The translations under genes were made by a program, and so were the position numbers. From NCBI GenBank assembly GCA_020634135.1, contig JACKCG010000002.1, positions 1-64,000 of the forward strand: a DNA stretch of 64,000 nt, given 5' to 3'. This DNA comes from Anaerolineaceae bacterium (lineage in GTDB: Bacteria; Chloroflexota; Anaerolineae; Aggregatilineales; Phototrophicaceae). Below the pieces are notes generated by a model. That model was not told the origin of the DNA and searched no databases. It saw nothing but the letters and a program-made list of their open reading frames with translations. Shown piece by piece: positions 1 through 8,569 of the stretch (its first letter is position 1; each line of letters opens with the position of its first letter).

Positions 1-636
1 TCCGGTTTCACCGCACATTTTGCCTCATGGATAGCAAAACAGCTTGAAGCGGGGACATTACAGGATGACATCATCCGACGCTACCAGCAGAACATCGAAG
101 GCTACCGCGCCAAACTCCGCAGTAAGATCAAAGGCAGTCGCGCCAGCACCGGCCGTTTAATTGGCAATTGGGCGATGCTAGCGACCGTTTATCAGTTACT
201 ATCGCGCTTCATTGATGAAGTCGATGGCGAGTATTTACCTCTATCATGGCAGGATGTCATCATCGAGACAGTGCAGATCGTGCGTGAAGAACGCGCCAGC
301 GAGGTATTCCTCAATGTGTTGGGACAACTTCTTGCAAGCGGCGAGGTTATGCTGGCGGAAGATCGCCAGAATCCCATTGAACCACCTCCGGCTACAACCA
401 TCGTTGGATACCGTGATGAACAATTCATTCACCTGCTACCAGAAGTAGCGTATCGGGCGGTGAACCGCATACAGGCACTCAAGTTCACGACGGCGGCAAT
501 TGGTTCGCAGTTGCGAGAAGATGGCTGGTTGCTCACACATGATGGTGGTCGTCATTTGACGGTTAAGGTTAGTATCCGCAAAGCGAAGGTACGTATGTGG
601 CGTTTGAAAGCCAATGTGTTCGATGACATTGATTAA
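1..636 (+). CDS. C-terminal part of a probable mobile-element replication protein (DUF927/primase-helicase-like)
   Basis: The frame is open from the first base of the window, so the gene starts outside it and only the last 211 residues are visible. The first Met in the frame (position 175) is internal. The piece begins with an F-x-x-W-I-A-K-Q segment and has a basic stretch, then a largely helical region and a basic C-terminus (KVRMWRLKANVF). I see no Walker or catalytic motif in this part. The style resembles the C-terminal tail of DUF927 or phage-type primase-helicase proteins, which is an inference from general appearance. The repeat-rich stretch just downstream would suit a replication locus. 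Coding is secure; the function is weak. Confidence 0.45.
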   Translation, partial: SGFTAHFASWIAKQLEAGTLQDDIIRRYQQNIEGYRAKLRSKIKGSRASTGRLIGNWAMLATVYQLLSRFIDEVDGEYLPLSWQDVIIETVQIVREERASEVFLNVLGQLLASGEVMLAEDRQNPIEPPPATTIVGYRDEQFIHLLPEVAYRAVNRIQALKFTTAAIGSQLREDGWLLTHDGGRHLTVKVSIRKAKVRMWRLKANVFDDID

Positions 637-676
637 TTCCAATAGGCGAGAGGGACAAGTTTCCTTCTCGTCGTCC

Positions 677-888
677 TCCGTGTCCCCACATCCCCACAAG
701 CGGAATCATCATTCTGATAAATTTTACAAAATTTAGGGGGTATCTAAAATTGCATAAAAATGAGTAAATTCTGTGTGGGAACAGTGGGGATTTGGGGACT
801 GACCTAATGTAGTTGATATTTCGCACAAAGATGCATGAAAGAGAGTATATCTGTTGTGGGGACTGTGGGGACTGTGGGAACTGACCCA
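677..888. repeat. Cluster of TCCCCACA / TGTGGGGA octamer repeats
   Basis: The 418-base gap after the first gene contains several copies of TCCCCACA on the + strand (about 680-698) and of its complement TGTGGGGA or close variants (about 773-800 and 853-884). In the last group the units run as GTGGGGACT repeated head to tail. The two right-hand blocks also share the ending GGGACTGACC or GGAACTGACC. Iteron-like arrays of this kind occur at replication origins of mobile elements, and the upstream gene may be a replication protein. No binding protein is known here, so an origin is only a possibility. Confidence 0.4.
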
Positions 889-950
889 AGGGTATTGTAC
901 TAACAAGTTGTACTCGTAATTTATATGCTAACTCCAAAATAGAATAAACA

Positions 951-1020
951 GGAAAACTTCCCGACTTCTTTAGGGGTATGCCCCCATGACAACGGGAAAC
1001 ATTCTCTGCTACCGTGAAGG
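951..1020 (+). repeat. Interspersed repeat, copy 1, upstream of a secreted-protein gene
   Basis: This 70-base stretch matches 3482-3552 closely (shared GGAAAACTTCCCGAC, then CTTTAGG, then ATGACA-CGGGAAA). Both copies lie a few tens of bases upstream of genes for secreted proteins (starts 1055 and 3599). GGAAAACTTCC can form a small hairpin. It may be a 5' UTR or promoter element shared by the two genes, or a small interspersed repeat. Confidence 0.55.
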
Positions 1021-1054
1021 AAATTATCATGGGTTATCCATAAAGGGCGTGAAT

Positions 1055-2089
1055 ATGTTCAAAAAGTCGCTGTTCCTGTTGCTGATCTCCTTATTCATTG
1101 TCACATTTGTTCAAGCACAGGGAGAAACTCCTGCTCGTATGCGAATTATGCAACTCTCGTATCTACCGCCGTCAAACACCATGATTGAAATTCAATTGAA
1201 TGAAGTGCCCCTTTTCGGGGACATCTCGTTTCCTTTTACGACGGATTATGTCGAAGTCTCAACCGGTGAACATACATTGACAACAACGATTGTCGATCAG
1301 GCGGAAGCGAGTGCATCAACCCCACTCATCTTGGAATCGGGTCATAAGTACAGCATCATCGTCGATGGAGATTACAGCCAACAGGTGGCGTTTATCGTCG
1401 TTGACGAAACCAACTTGCGATCTGATGTGAGGGGCAGTACAGCGGTCATTGTCAATTTGACCGGACAAACTATTGAAAATGTGACAATCAACGATGAACA
1501 GACTCTCGACAGTGTTCAAGCAAACAATTTTGGCTTTCTCACTCTCCCAGAAACCGAATTCATCATCAGTGGCATGATTAGTAATATGGCGTATTCGGAA
1601 ACGTTTACGCCACACGCCAACACCGATTTCCTGATTGCAGTGCGGCTGATGCCAACGGGTGAACCGCAGGTCATTTATCAGCGCTCCAGCCAGTCGACGA
1701 TTACCGAGTATCTGCGCTCCATCCACGAAGGTGCACAATTCGCGCAGGTTGCTGAACTCATCGCACAAACAGATTTACTCGATTCGCTGGCAGACAACAG
1801 CGAGTACACCCTGTTTCTTCCGGTCAACGCGGTGTTTGATGGACAAACAATAAAGACTGATTCACTCCATGATCTGCTTTTCCAACACACTGTGGCGCAG
1901 AATTTACCGCCTTACGTGTTGCCAGAAAATGAGCTCCTGACGACAATTACAGGAAGTAGTCTTTCGCTCAATTTTGGCAGTACAGACAGCGGCTATTGGG
2001 AAATCGAAGGGGTGCCTATTTTGTGGGATGTGCGCCTCGCTAACGGTGTGATCTATGGAATCGATGGTGTTATAAATCCAGCTCAATGA
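1055..2089 (+). CDS. Secreted DUF4397 / fasciclin-like domain protein
   Basis: The start is ATG 1055, because a typical signal peptide begins there (MFKKSLFLLL, ending near VQAQG). An upstream in-frame ATG at 986 lies inside the interspersed repeat and would bury the signal. The protein is about 344 residues long. Residues ~25-210 resemble DUF4397, a beta-rich extracellular domain repeated in bacterial surface proteins. The last ~130 residues have the FAS1 pattern (repeated short helices, then SEYTLFLPVNAVF and an LLFQHTV segment). Both are adhesion or structural folds with no catalytic role known. It sits just upstream of the 2102 gene, 12 bases away, so co-transcription is likely. Confidence 0.7.
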   Translation: MFKKSLFLLLISLFIVTFVQAQGETPARMRIMQLSYLPPSNTMIEIQLNEVPLFGDISFPFTTDYVEVSTGEHTLTTTIVDQAEASASTPLILESGHKYSIIVDGDYSQQVAFIVVDETNLRSDVRGSTAVIVNLTGQTIENVTINDEQTLDSVQANNFGFLTLPETEFIISGMISNMAYSETFTPHANTDFLIAVRLMPTGEPQVIYQRSSQSTITEYLRSIHEGAQFAQVAELIAQTDLLDSLADNSEYTLFLPVNAVFDGQTIKTDSLHDLLFQHTVAQNLPPYVLPENELLTTITGSSLSLNFGSTDSGYWEIEGVPILWDVRLANGVIYGIDGVINPAQ

Positions 2090-2101
2090 AGGGAATTCAC
2101 A

Positions 2102-2395
2102 ATGTCTCAAATCGATGTGGACACTCTGGAAGCACTGCTTGTTGATGAGGCAGTTACAGCAATCCATCTGACGGAATACAGTCTTGTCTACGAGAAAGCG
2201 GGTGAAACACACACAAGCAATATTCAGATTGAGCGCGCACACCAGCATCAAATCATTGAGCTCGTCGTGGCGGCATGTGGGAAATCCCTCTCTGCGGATC
2301 ATTCTATGGTCGAGGGTGTGCTGGATGATGATACGAAAATATACACGGTTTATGAACCGCTTTCACTCTCGCTTTACAAGCAAGGATCGAAGTGA
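2102..2395 (+). CDS. Small stand-alone protein resembling the N-terminal domain of CpaF/TadA ATPases
   Basis: This 97-residue protein has no signal peptide or membrane segment. Its pattern (VTAIHLTEYSLVYEKAG near residue 20, later a GKSLSADHSMVEGVL segment, then a YEPLSLSLYK end) follows the N-terminal domain of TadA/CpaF secretion ATPases, where the matching parts read VTEIMVNGP...VYVE and RRIDESSPMVDARL. The ATPase core that normally follows is absent: the ORF ends in TGA at 2395, inside the GTGA that starts the next gene. It could be a binding module that kept only this fold. The match is by eye, so the assignment is tentative. Translational coupling to the kinase-like gene is clear from the overlap. 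Confidence 0.55.
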   Translation: MSQIDVDTLEALLVDEAVTAIHLTEYSLVYEKAGETHTSNIQIERAHQHQIIELVVAACGKSLSADHSMVEGVLDDDTKIYTVYEPLSLSLYKQGSK

Positions 2396-3480
2396 GGAAT
2401 ATGAGTAACGATATGTTAATCACGAGTGTTGAACAGGTTAATGAATTGTGGTTAACACACATTCTAGAGGCCAGTGGGGCGCTATATCAGGGGCGGGTAA
2501 CAAAAGTGGATATGCTCATCGATGCCCGCGAACTATCCACCAGTGTTCGGCTTGGTATTACCTACTCTGAAGATGCAACAGGATCGAAACCGACAAAACT
2601 GTTTCTGAAGCTAGTCACGCTGGACATGGAGGATGAGTTCTTCGGGCCATCGGAGGTCAATTACTACCAGCGCGATTATGTAGGCATCCATGATGCGCCT
2701 ATCCCTCGCACGTATGATGCGGTCTATTCGGAAAAACAAGGGCGTTATCACATCCTGATGGATGACCTCTCAGATACGCATATGACAGCACGCGATAGAA
2801 TGCCAACATTGGGTTATGGCATGGCGCTGGCAGAAAGCCTTGCAACGCTGCACGCGCACTGGTGGGGGAAAATACGCCTTTCAGAAATCGACGAACACAT
2901 ACCAGATGCACAGGCAATCCAGGAATTTACCGACATGGGCAAGCTTGGTGCCAGTTTCATCATCGCTACCTGTGAGGACGAACTGAAAGCGCACTGGCCG
3001 GAAGTCATCAATCGGATTTATGTCTCACATCCCCATTTGATGGTACAACGCACGCAGGATGACGTGGGTTTTACGCTCATTCACGGTGATATGAACCGGA
3101 ACAATATTCTTGTGCCGATAAACGGAGAGCGACCACTCTATCTGATTGACCGTCAACCATTCAACTGGAGCCTCACTGTTTGGTTGGCTGTATACGATCT
3201 GGCCTATGCGATGGTTCTTTATTGGGATGTCAAAATCCGCCGAGCCTTAGAAACACACGTTCTTCGACACTATCACAAATGCCTTATCCGGCAAGGGATA
3301 ACCGCGTATACATGGGAACAACTTTGGGATGATTATCGCTTGTGCGCGATGATGGGTGTCTACGTAGCAACCGAATGGTGTAGAAGTCAGCTAAACATGG
3401 ATACGCACCAATATTGGATGCCAATGTTGCAACGAACCCTAACGGCTGTGGATGATCTGCAAGCGGCAAATCTATTGTAA
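2392..3480 (+). CDS. APH / ecdysteroid-kinase-like phosphotransferase
   Basis: The protein is 362 residues long with an aminoglycoside-phosphotransferase/EcKL fold signature. It has an N-lobe with FLKLV, the hinge phrase YHILMDDLSD, the catalytic loop FTLIHGDMNRNNIL (HGDxxxxN) and a metal-binding LIDRQ in place of the usual D-F/W-Q. Family members phosphorylate small hydroxylated molecules in the cytosol; the substrate here is unknown. The start is GTG 2392, with AAGGA 5 bases upstream, overlapping the previous stop as GTGA. ATG 2401 is an alternative. The repeat copy at 3482 follows directly after the stop. Confidence 0.75.
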   Translation: MRNMSNDMLITSVEQVNELWLTHILEASGALYQGRVTKVDMLIDARELSTSVRLGITYSEDATGSKPTKLFLKLVTLDMEDEFFGPSEVNYYQRDYVGIHDAPIPRTYDAVYSEKQGRYHILMDDLSDTHMTARDRMPTLGYGMALAESLATLHAHWWGKIRLSEIDEHIPDAQAIQEFTDMGKLGASFIIATCEDELKAHWPEVINRIYVSHPHLMVQRTQDDVGFTLIHGDMNRNNILVPINGERPLYLIDRQPFNWSLTVWLAVYDLAYAMVLYWDVKIRRALETHVLRHYHKCLIRQGITAYTWEQLWDDYRLCAMMGVYVATEWCRSQLNMDTHQYWMPMLQRTLTAVDDLQAANLL

Positions 3481-3481
3481 C

Positions 3482-3552
3482 GGGAAAACTTCCCGACCTC
3501 TTTAGGTGTGTGCCCCGATGACATCGGGAAAAGTCTCCGTGTAGAGTGAAAA
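3482..3552 (+). repeat. Interspersed repeat, copy 2
   Basis: This is the second copy of the element at 951-1020. It contains two hairpins: GGGAA-AAC-TTCCC at its left end and the near-perfect CCCGATG-A-CATCGGG further right. The second stem is partly destroyed in copy 1, so the sequence rather than the stem is conserved. It begins 2 bases after the kinase-like gene's stop and ends about 47 bases before the next start at 3599, filling the intergenic space. Confidence 0.55.
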
Positions 3553-3598
3553 AGTAGGCCAAACCATACTTTTTTGCTTGTTAATAAGGAGAAGACTG

Positions 3599-4135
3599 AT
3601 GAAAACCTTGCGTATTGTACTTTCAGCACTGGCTCTGTTTATTGTTGTCATCGGCGTGGCGAGCATGTCACTTGCTCAAGACATTGTACCCGTCGAACCG
3701 CTTGATTTTTCAAATGAGCCTGTCGTCCTTGAATTCAGTAATGGCGCGGCTGGTCCCCCCACCATTGAACTCCTGACAGACGGGCGTATGACTTTCCGCA
3801 TCGCGGGCGCTGGTGAAGTGAGTGGTGCCCTCTCCGGCAGTCTTACTGCGACGATTTCGGAAGTCACCGCCATGCCCTCGCCGCCGCTTCATCCGGTAAC
3901 GGTCATGTTTACAATCGAAACCGAACAGGGTGTCATTGAAGGATTTTATGCCGGCAGTCTATACCTTGCCGGAGGATCAGATCAGGCGGATATCCACGCC
4001 GCCGGTATGATTCTGTCGGTATCAGGCGCTTATGCCGACCTCTATCTCGCGGATGTCTATGTCAGCAGTACGGTGCAGTTCGTGGACGGACGTTCGGTCG
4101 GTGAAAGCGGCACGATGACGATTACTGTTCGCTAA
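3599..4135 (+). CDS. Secreted protein of unknown function
   Basis: The start is ATG 3599, preceded by AAGGAG at good spacing; the ORF upstream of it is spurious. The protein is 178 residues with a clear signal peptide (hydrophobic core LALFIVVIGVA, cleavage near SLAQD). The mature part is small, Gly/Ala/Ser-rich and beta-like, with GxLSG and an SGAYADLYLADVYV stretch. I do not recognise a family. Its last 59 residues are duplicated at 6048-6220 behind a broken glycosyltransferase, which shows recombination within this island. A GC-rich inverted repeat (GGGCAGC ... GCTGTCCC) lies downstream near 4240-4260. Confidence 0.7.
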   Translation: MKTLRIVLSALALFIVVIGVASMSLAQDIVPVEPLDFSNEPVVLEFSNGAAGPPTIELLTDGRMTFRIAGAGEVSGALSGSLTATISEVTAMPSPPLHPVTVMFTIETEQGVIEGFYAGSLYLAGGSDQADIHAAGMILSVSGAYADLYLADVYVSSTVQFVDGRSVGESGTMTITVR

Positions 4136-4335
4136 TCATATGGAAGCACTTGTTTGATGAGGATTTTTAGCAGGCCATTCCACATAAACAGGACAGGCAC
4201 GAACGGTAAGTAAATTATTTAAGAATATAATGAAGAGATGGGCAGCAATGCCGCTGTCCCTCTCTCTGGAGCAATCAACAACAGTATTTTACCGATACAA
4301 CAGGTGGCTTTCTGGGATTAGCGAATCTGTCAAAA

Positions 4336-5598
4336 TTGCGGGCGAACCCCTTTGCATTTTTGATGGGACTGGCTGAATCTCAGGGTGGTATTGCATACTT
4401 CAAGTTTGGACCAATTGCCGATCTTTACCTTGTTACTGAACCTGAGTACATCCGTGAAATACTGGTGAAGCAGTGGATGAAAACCATCAAATGGGAACGT
4501 CTAACACAAGCGTCCAATCGGGTCACCAAGTTCAATATTGTTTTCTTGGAAGGTGAGATCTGGCGTTCACAACGCAAGTTACTCACCCCTGCTTTTCACA
4601 CGGAACGTGTTCAGGGATATATCAACATGATGAAAGCCCATACGACGAAGCTCATGCAACGTTGGAAGACCAATCATGTTTATGATATTAGACAGGAAAT
4701 GACAGCACTTACGATGGGAATTATTGGTGAAATCCTGTTTGGCATTCAGGATATTGAGCGTGAAGCCACTCCCCTCAGCCAAGCTGTCGATACCTTGTTA
4801 TCTCAGTTTATTATGGATGCCGCGTCTCTGATTGTTTTGCCCAAATGGTTGCCTTTGGAACGCAACAAGCGCGAACGACTGGCCAAGGAAACTCTTATCA
4901 GCTACTTGCAGGATATAATTAAAATCCGCCGCATCTCTGAGACCGATCACGGTGATGAGTTATCAGCCCTGCTATTCGCTACAGACGCGGAAACAGGTGA
5001 GACGTTAACGGATAAACAAATAGGTGATGAGCTTTACAGCCTGTTCGTCGCAGGGCATGAGACAACGGCGTTATGGGTAAGCTGGGCACTTTATATGCTG
5101 GCAAAACAACCTGAAGTACAGACACAATTACATCGTGAAATTATCAGTAGCTCTGGCGATAAGTCGTTGCTGGATCGTGTACTGAAAGAAACCCTGCGGA
5201 TGTATCCGCCGGCATGGTCGCTTTTCATGCGACGGGTTGTCGAAGAGATTCAGTTAGGCACGCATATCATCCCAAAAGGTGGTGTTATTTACATTAGCCC
5301 TTACATACAGCGCCATCTGCCGCAGTTCTGGAACAATCCCGACAAATTTGAACCATCACGGTTTGAAGGCGATTGGAAAGAGAAGTATCCCCCTTATACA
5401 TATATGCCTTTTGGTGGTGGAGCGCGTGTTTGTCTGGGCGCGAATCTAGCTGAACTTGAAGCAAAAGTCATCTTGCAAATCATCCTCACATATTATCAAG
5501 TCGTGCTGCTTGATCAAAATCAGTCTGTGCAAATGGATGGAGGCTTTACGCTGCGTCCTTATCCTGGTTTAGATCTTCGGGTTCGGGAGCGTCTGTAA
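4336..5598 (+). CDS. Cytochrome P450
   Basis: The P450 hallmarks are all present: I-helix oxygen-binding AGHETT (residues 239-244), K-helix ETLR (E285/R288), a PxxFxPxRF segment (KFEPSRF) and the heme loop FGGGARVCLG with Cys366. It should be a heme monooxygenase needing an external electron donor; none is encoded nearby. The coding-like frame continues upstream of the TTG at 4336 to about 4300 (GGFLGLANLSK, typical P450 N-terminal text) but has no ATG, GTG or TTG after the stop at 4231, so the true start is missing or unusual. The gene overlaps the next by TAATG, so P450 and glycosyltransferase were co-translated, as in tailoring pathways. Confidence 0.85.
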   Translation: MRANPFAFLMGLAESQGGIAYFKFGPIADLYLVTEPEYIREILVKQWMKTIKWERLTQASNRVTKFNIVFLEGEIWRSQRKLLTPAFHTERVQGYINMMKAHTTKLMQRWKTNHVYDIRQEMTALTMGIIGEILFGIQDIEREATPLSQAVDTLLSQFIMDAASLIVLPKWLPLERNKRERLAKETLISYLQDIIKIRRISETDHGDELSALLFATDAETGETLTDKQIGDELYSLFVAGHETTALWVSWALYMLAKQPEVQTQLHREIISSSGDKSLLDRVLKETLRMYPPAWSLFMRRVVEEIQLGTHIIPKGGVIYISPYIQRHLPQFWNNPDKFEPSRFEGDWKEKYPPYTYMPFGGGARVCLGANLAELEAKVILQIILTYYQVVLLDQNQSVQMDGGFTLRPYPGLDLRVRERL

Positions 5599-6095
5599 TG
5601 CACATCTCAATCTTTGTCTACGGCACATGGGGCAATATTCGTCCGCATGTGGTACTGGGAACGGCTCTACAAAAAGCCGTGCATGAGGTACAGGTGGTCG
5701 CGTCACCCAGCTATGAAAAAAGGGTACGTGACCGGGATCTGAGCTTCTATCTCCTGATGACAACTGTGAACAACTTCGCCAGAGAGAATGCGTCACTCAT
5801 GTGCGAACGCTTCATCCGCCAGCTTCAAACCCTGCGGACACACATCGCACCGCTTTTCATGCGGATGGTGCTGGAAATGATGGAAGCCACCCGTGACTCT
5901 GACGTGCTGATGACGGTTGAATTTGGTGTTTCGCTGCTCGACGTAATAAAGGCGAACAAACTGAAACCGATCTTTGCAAATCCAGCGCACATACCTGCAA
6001 AGCCGGGGTGCTTCCCCGTTGAGGGGTGGTACAATCGTCTGGGCTATACCTTGGCGGAGGATCAGATCAGGCGGATATTCACGCCTCCGGTATGA
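5598..6095 (+). pseudogene. Truncated GT-B glycosyltransferase (N-terminal part)
   Basis: The first ~150 residues match the N-terminal domain of the intact glycosyltransferase at 9235 (GTWGNIRPHVVLG here, GTWGDVRPNVVLG there). The acceptor-domain pattern continues to about 6045 (GWYNRLGYT). There it runs into a duplicated 3' piece of the secreted-protein gene at 3599, read in another frame, and stops at 6095. The C-terminal nucleotide-sugar-binding domain is gone, so it cannot work as an enzyme. It overlaps the P450 stop codon by one base, so it was once part of a P450-glycosyltransferase operon. Confidence 0.8.
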
Positions 6096-6220
6096 TCCTG
6101 TTAGTATCAGGTGCTTATGCCGATCTATATCTGGCGGATGTCTATGTCAGCAGTACTGTGCAGTTCGCGGACGGGCGCTCGGTTGGTGAGAGCGGCACAA
6201 TGACGATCACCGCCCGTTAA
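6048..6220 (+). pseudogene. Duplicated 3' fragment of the secreted-protein gene at 3599
   Basis: From CTATACCTTG onward, this stretch is nearly identical to 3962-4135. It encodes the same C-terminal ~55 residues (GGSDQADIHA through ESGTMTIT-R) with a few substitutions, ending at TAA 6218-6220. It lacks a start, signal peptide and N-terminal half. It abuts the truncated glycosyltransferase with no linker, so the junction marks a recombination or deletion event. The following ~175 bases also resemble the region downstream of the parent gene (an AGAGAYGGGCAGC motif is shared). Confidence 0.8.
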
Positions 6221-6400
6221 CTCTAAAGCATTTGCTCGCTTAGTATTTTGAACACGACAATCTCATAAGATGTCACAGGTGAATAAAGTATTTGTGGATA
6301 CAATAGAGAGACGGGCAGCGTTTGTCTGTCTATTTAAAGGATTCATCTTGCACATTGGTCAAAAGTAATGATTTCTTAAAGTGAAAGATTGAGAACGAGC

Positions 6401-8569
6401 ATGGACGCAGCGCATCCATATCAGCTGAAAAATTATGCCTTGGTGGCAGGAAGACTCTTCTATATTGTGCTGTTGATGCTGTGCATTGGCATTTTCGCAC
6501 TTGCTAATTATGGTCAGGCGGCACAGTGGGTGTTCGTTGATTGTGATGTGCTCTATTTTACGCCGCAATACCGACCTAATTGTATGCTCTGGCGTGATGC
6601 GATCATGAATACCGGACTGACTCCGGCGGTGATTGAAGGCTATTTTATCTTCCTTCGTGTGGCAGCACTTCTCCCCTTTGTCTTTCTAAGCGAAGTACTC
6701 ATGCGGCGGCGTGGTAATGAACTTCGCGTCCTCCTGCTTGCGAGTTTTTTACTGCTTGTCGGCACAGCAGGACCCATTTATAACCCGTTCTGGCAATGGT
6801 CAACAGCCTGGTTCACGGTTGAAAATCAAGCGCCTATCTTGATAGTGTTGAACCGTTTACTAACATTCCTCTTGTCAGTTGCGGCAGCCTTGTTTGTGTT
6901 CCTTTTTCCAGACGGGCAGTTTGTGGCAAAATGGGCACGTTGGATCGCCGTTGTGTGGTTGCTCATACAGGCAGGTAATGTCCTGTTCCCTGATACACCC
7001 TTAGCACTTTACACTTTATCTTATCCGTTGGCAATCAGCCTGAACACGATCTTCACACTATGCGCCATTAGCGTGTTGATCTGGCGATACCGTGTTCATG
7101 CTAGTGCAGTACAGCGCCAGCAGATCAAATGGATCACTGCCGGAGCACTGCTCCTCACATTAAATTACGTTCTTGATTACACAGTCTTTGAAATCTACCC
7201 TGCCATTACAAGCGAATATCTGATTGCTACGCGCGAACAGGGTGTTGTGTGGGAACTCGTACAGGATACTCTGTGGTACGTGAGTCAGATCGTGTTTGCG
7301 GTTTGTGTGGGGCTGGCAGTGTTTCGTCACCGCTTGTGGGACATCAACGCGATTTTGAGCCGGACATTAGTATATGGTGCGCTCACGTTCCTGATCATCA
7401 TGCTGTACGTGCTGATTGTGGGCGGAACAGGTGCGCTGATTCACAGTCAAACGACCACTGTCAACGGTTTGATTGCGACCGGGATCATCGCTGTGCTGTT
7501 CCAACCTTTGCGTGACCGATTGCAGCGCGGCGTGAACCGCTTGCTGTATGGCGACCGCGATGACCCCACAACCGTGTTCACACGCCTAGCACATCAGCTT
7601 CAGACGACCGATACTCGCGCCGCCATTCTTCCCAACCTCGCGCACACGATCGCGCAGACACTCAAGATTCCTTATGTTGCCATTCAACTTTCCACCGCGA
7701 ACCCGCAAGATCAACCAACGGCAGCATGGGGTGAAAGTCATGCACTCGCGCAACATATCCCCTTGATCTATAGTAACGAGACCGTTGGCGATTTACTGGT
7801 CGCACAGCGCGGTCCACATGAGCAGTTCAATCAGCACGAGCAGATATTATTAAGTGCCATCGCTGCACTAACCGCGACTACCGTTCGCGCCGTGCAGATG
7901 TGGGATGAATTGCAGCATTCGCGCCAACGCATCGTCACAACACGTGAGGAAGAGCGCCGCCGCCTGCGCCGCGATCTGCACGATGGAATGGGACCTGCCC
8001 TCGCCGGCCTTACCCTAAAGATTGATGCAGCACTCGATCTAATCACACAGGATCAGCAAATCTCGATAACCTTACTGGGAGAGGTGAAACGACAGGCGCA
8101 ACAGCTTGTCGCAGATATCCGACGAGTCGTCCATGATTTGCGCCCGCCTGCTCTAGATGAGCTAGGACTAACGGAAGCCCTGCGGAGCGCACTCACACAA
8201 CTAAAAACTCATCCGAACGGTCTGCAAATCACCCTGTCCGCTGAGAACTTACCTCATGCTCTTCCAGCCGCAGTCGAAGCGGCTAGTTACCGCATCATCA
8301 TGGAGGCCACTACCAACGTGGTCAAACATGCCCGTGCACATCACTGCTGGATAACCTTGCAGATCGACTCCCGTCCTGCTCAAATGCACATCACCATCGA
8401 GGATGACGGCACCAGCTTACCAGATACGGTTGTGCCGAATGTCGGTTTGCATTCCATGCGCGAACGAGCTGAAGAACTCGGCGGGACATTCGATATTCAG
8501 TCGCGCTCAACCGGCGGCACCTGCGTTCGGGTCTCACTACCCCTATCAGAAAGGAATCAAGATACATGA
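6401..8569 (+). CDS. Membrane sensor histidine kinase, NarL/DesK type (HisKA_3)
   Basis: The protein is about 722 residues. The N-terminal ~340 residues hold about eight hydrophobic segments. A GAF-like region follows (~380-500), then the HisKA_3 dimerisation box EEERRRLRRDLHDGMGP with phospho-acceptor His527, and a HATPase_c domain (N-box EATTNVVKHA, G-box VGLHSMRERAEELGG). Such kinases phosphorylate NarL/FixJ regulators, and one follows directly, overlapping by ATGA. ATG 6401 and TTG 6389 are both possible starts; neither has a strong ribosome site. The signal is unknown. The pair is transcribed with the glycosyltransferase at 9235 and probably controls local genes. Confidence 0.9.
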   Translation: MDAAHPYQLKNYALVAGRLFYIVLLMLCIGIFALANYGQAAQWVFVDCDVLYFTPQYRPNCMLWRDAIMNTGLTPAVIEGYFIFLRVAALLPFVFLSEVLMRRRGNELRVLLLASFLLLVGTAGPIYNPFWQWSTAWFTVENQAPILIVLNRLLTFLLSVAAALFVFLFPDGQFVAKWARWIAVVWLLIQAGNVLFPDTPLALYTLSYPLAISLNTIFTLCAISVLIWRYRVHASAVQRQQIKWITAGALLLTLNYVLDYTVFEIYPAITSEYLIATREQGVVWELVQDTLWYVSQIVFAVCVGLAVFRHRLWDINAILSRTLVYGALTFLIIMLYVLIVGGTGALIHSQTTTVNGLIATGIIAVLFQPLRDRLQRGVNRLLYGDRDDPTTVFTRLAHQLQTTDTRAAILPNLAHTIAQTLKIPYVAIQLSTANPQDQPTAAWGESHALAQHIPLIYSNETVGDLLVAQRGPHEQFNQHEQILLSAIAALTATTVRAVQMWDELQHSRQRIVTTREEERRRLRRDLHDGMGPALAGLTLKIDAALDLITQDQQISITLLGEVKRQAQQLVADIRRVVHDLRPPALDELGLTEALRSALTQLKTHPNGLQITLSAENLPHALPAAVEAASYRIIMEATTNVVKHARAHHCWITLQIDSRPAQMHITIEDDGTSLPDTVVPNVGLHSMRERAEELGGTFDIQSRSTGGTCVRVSLPLSERNQDT

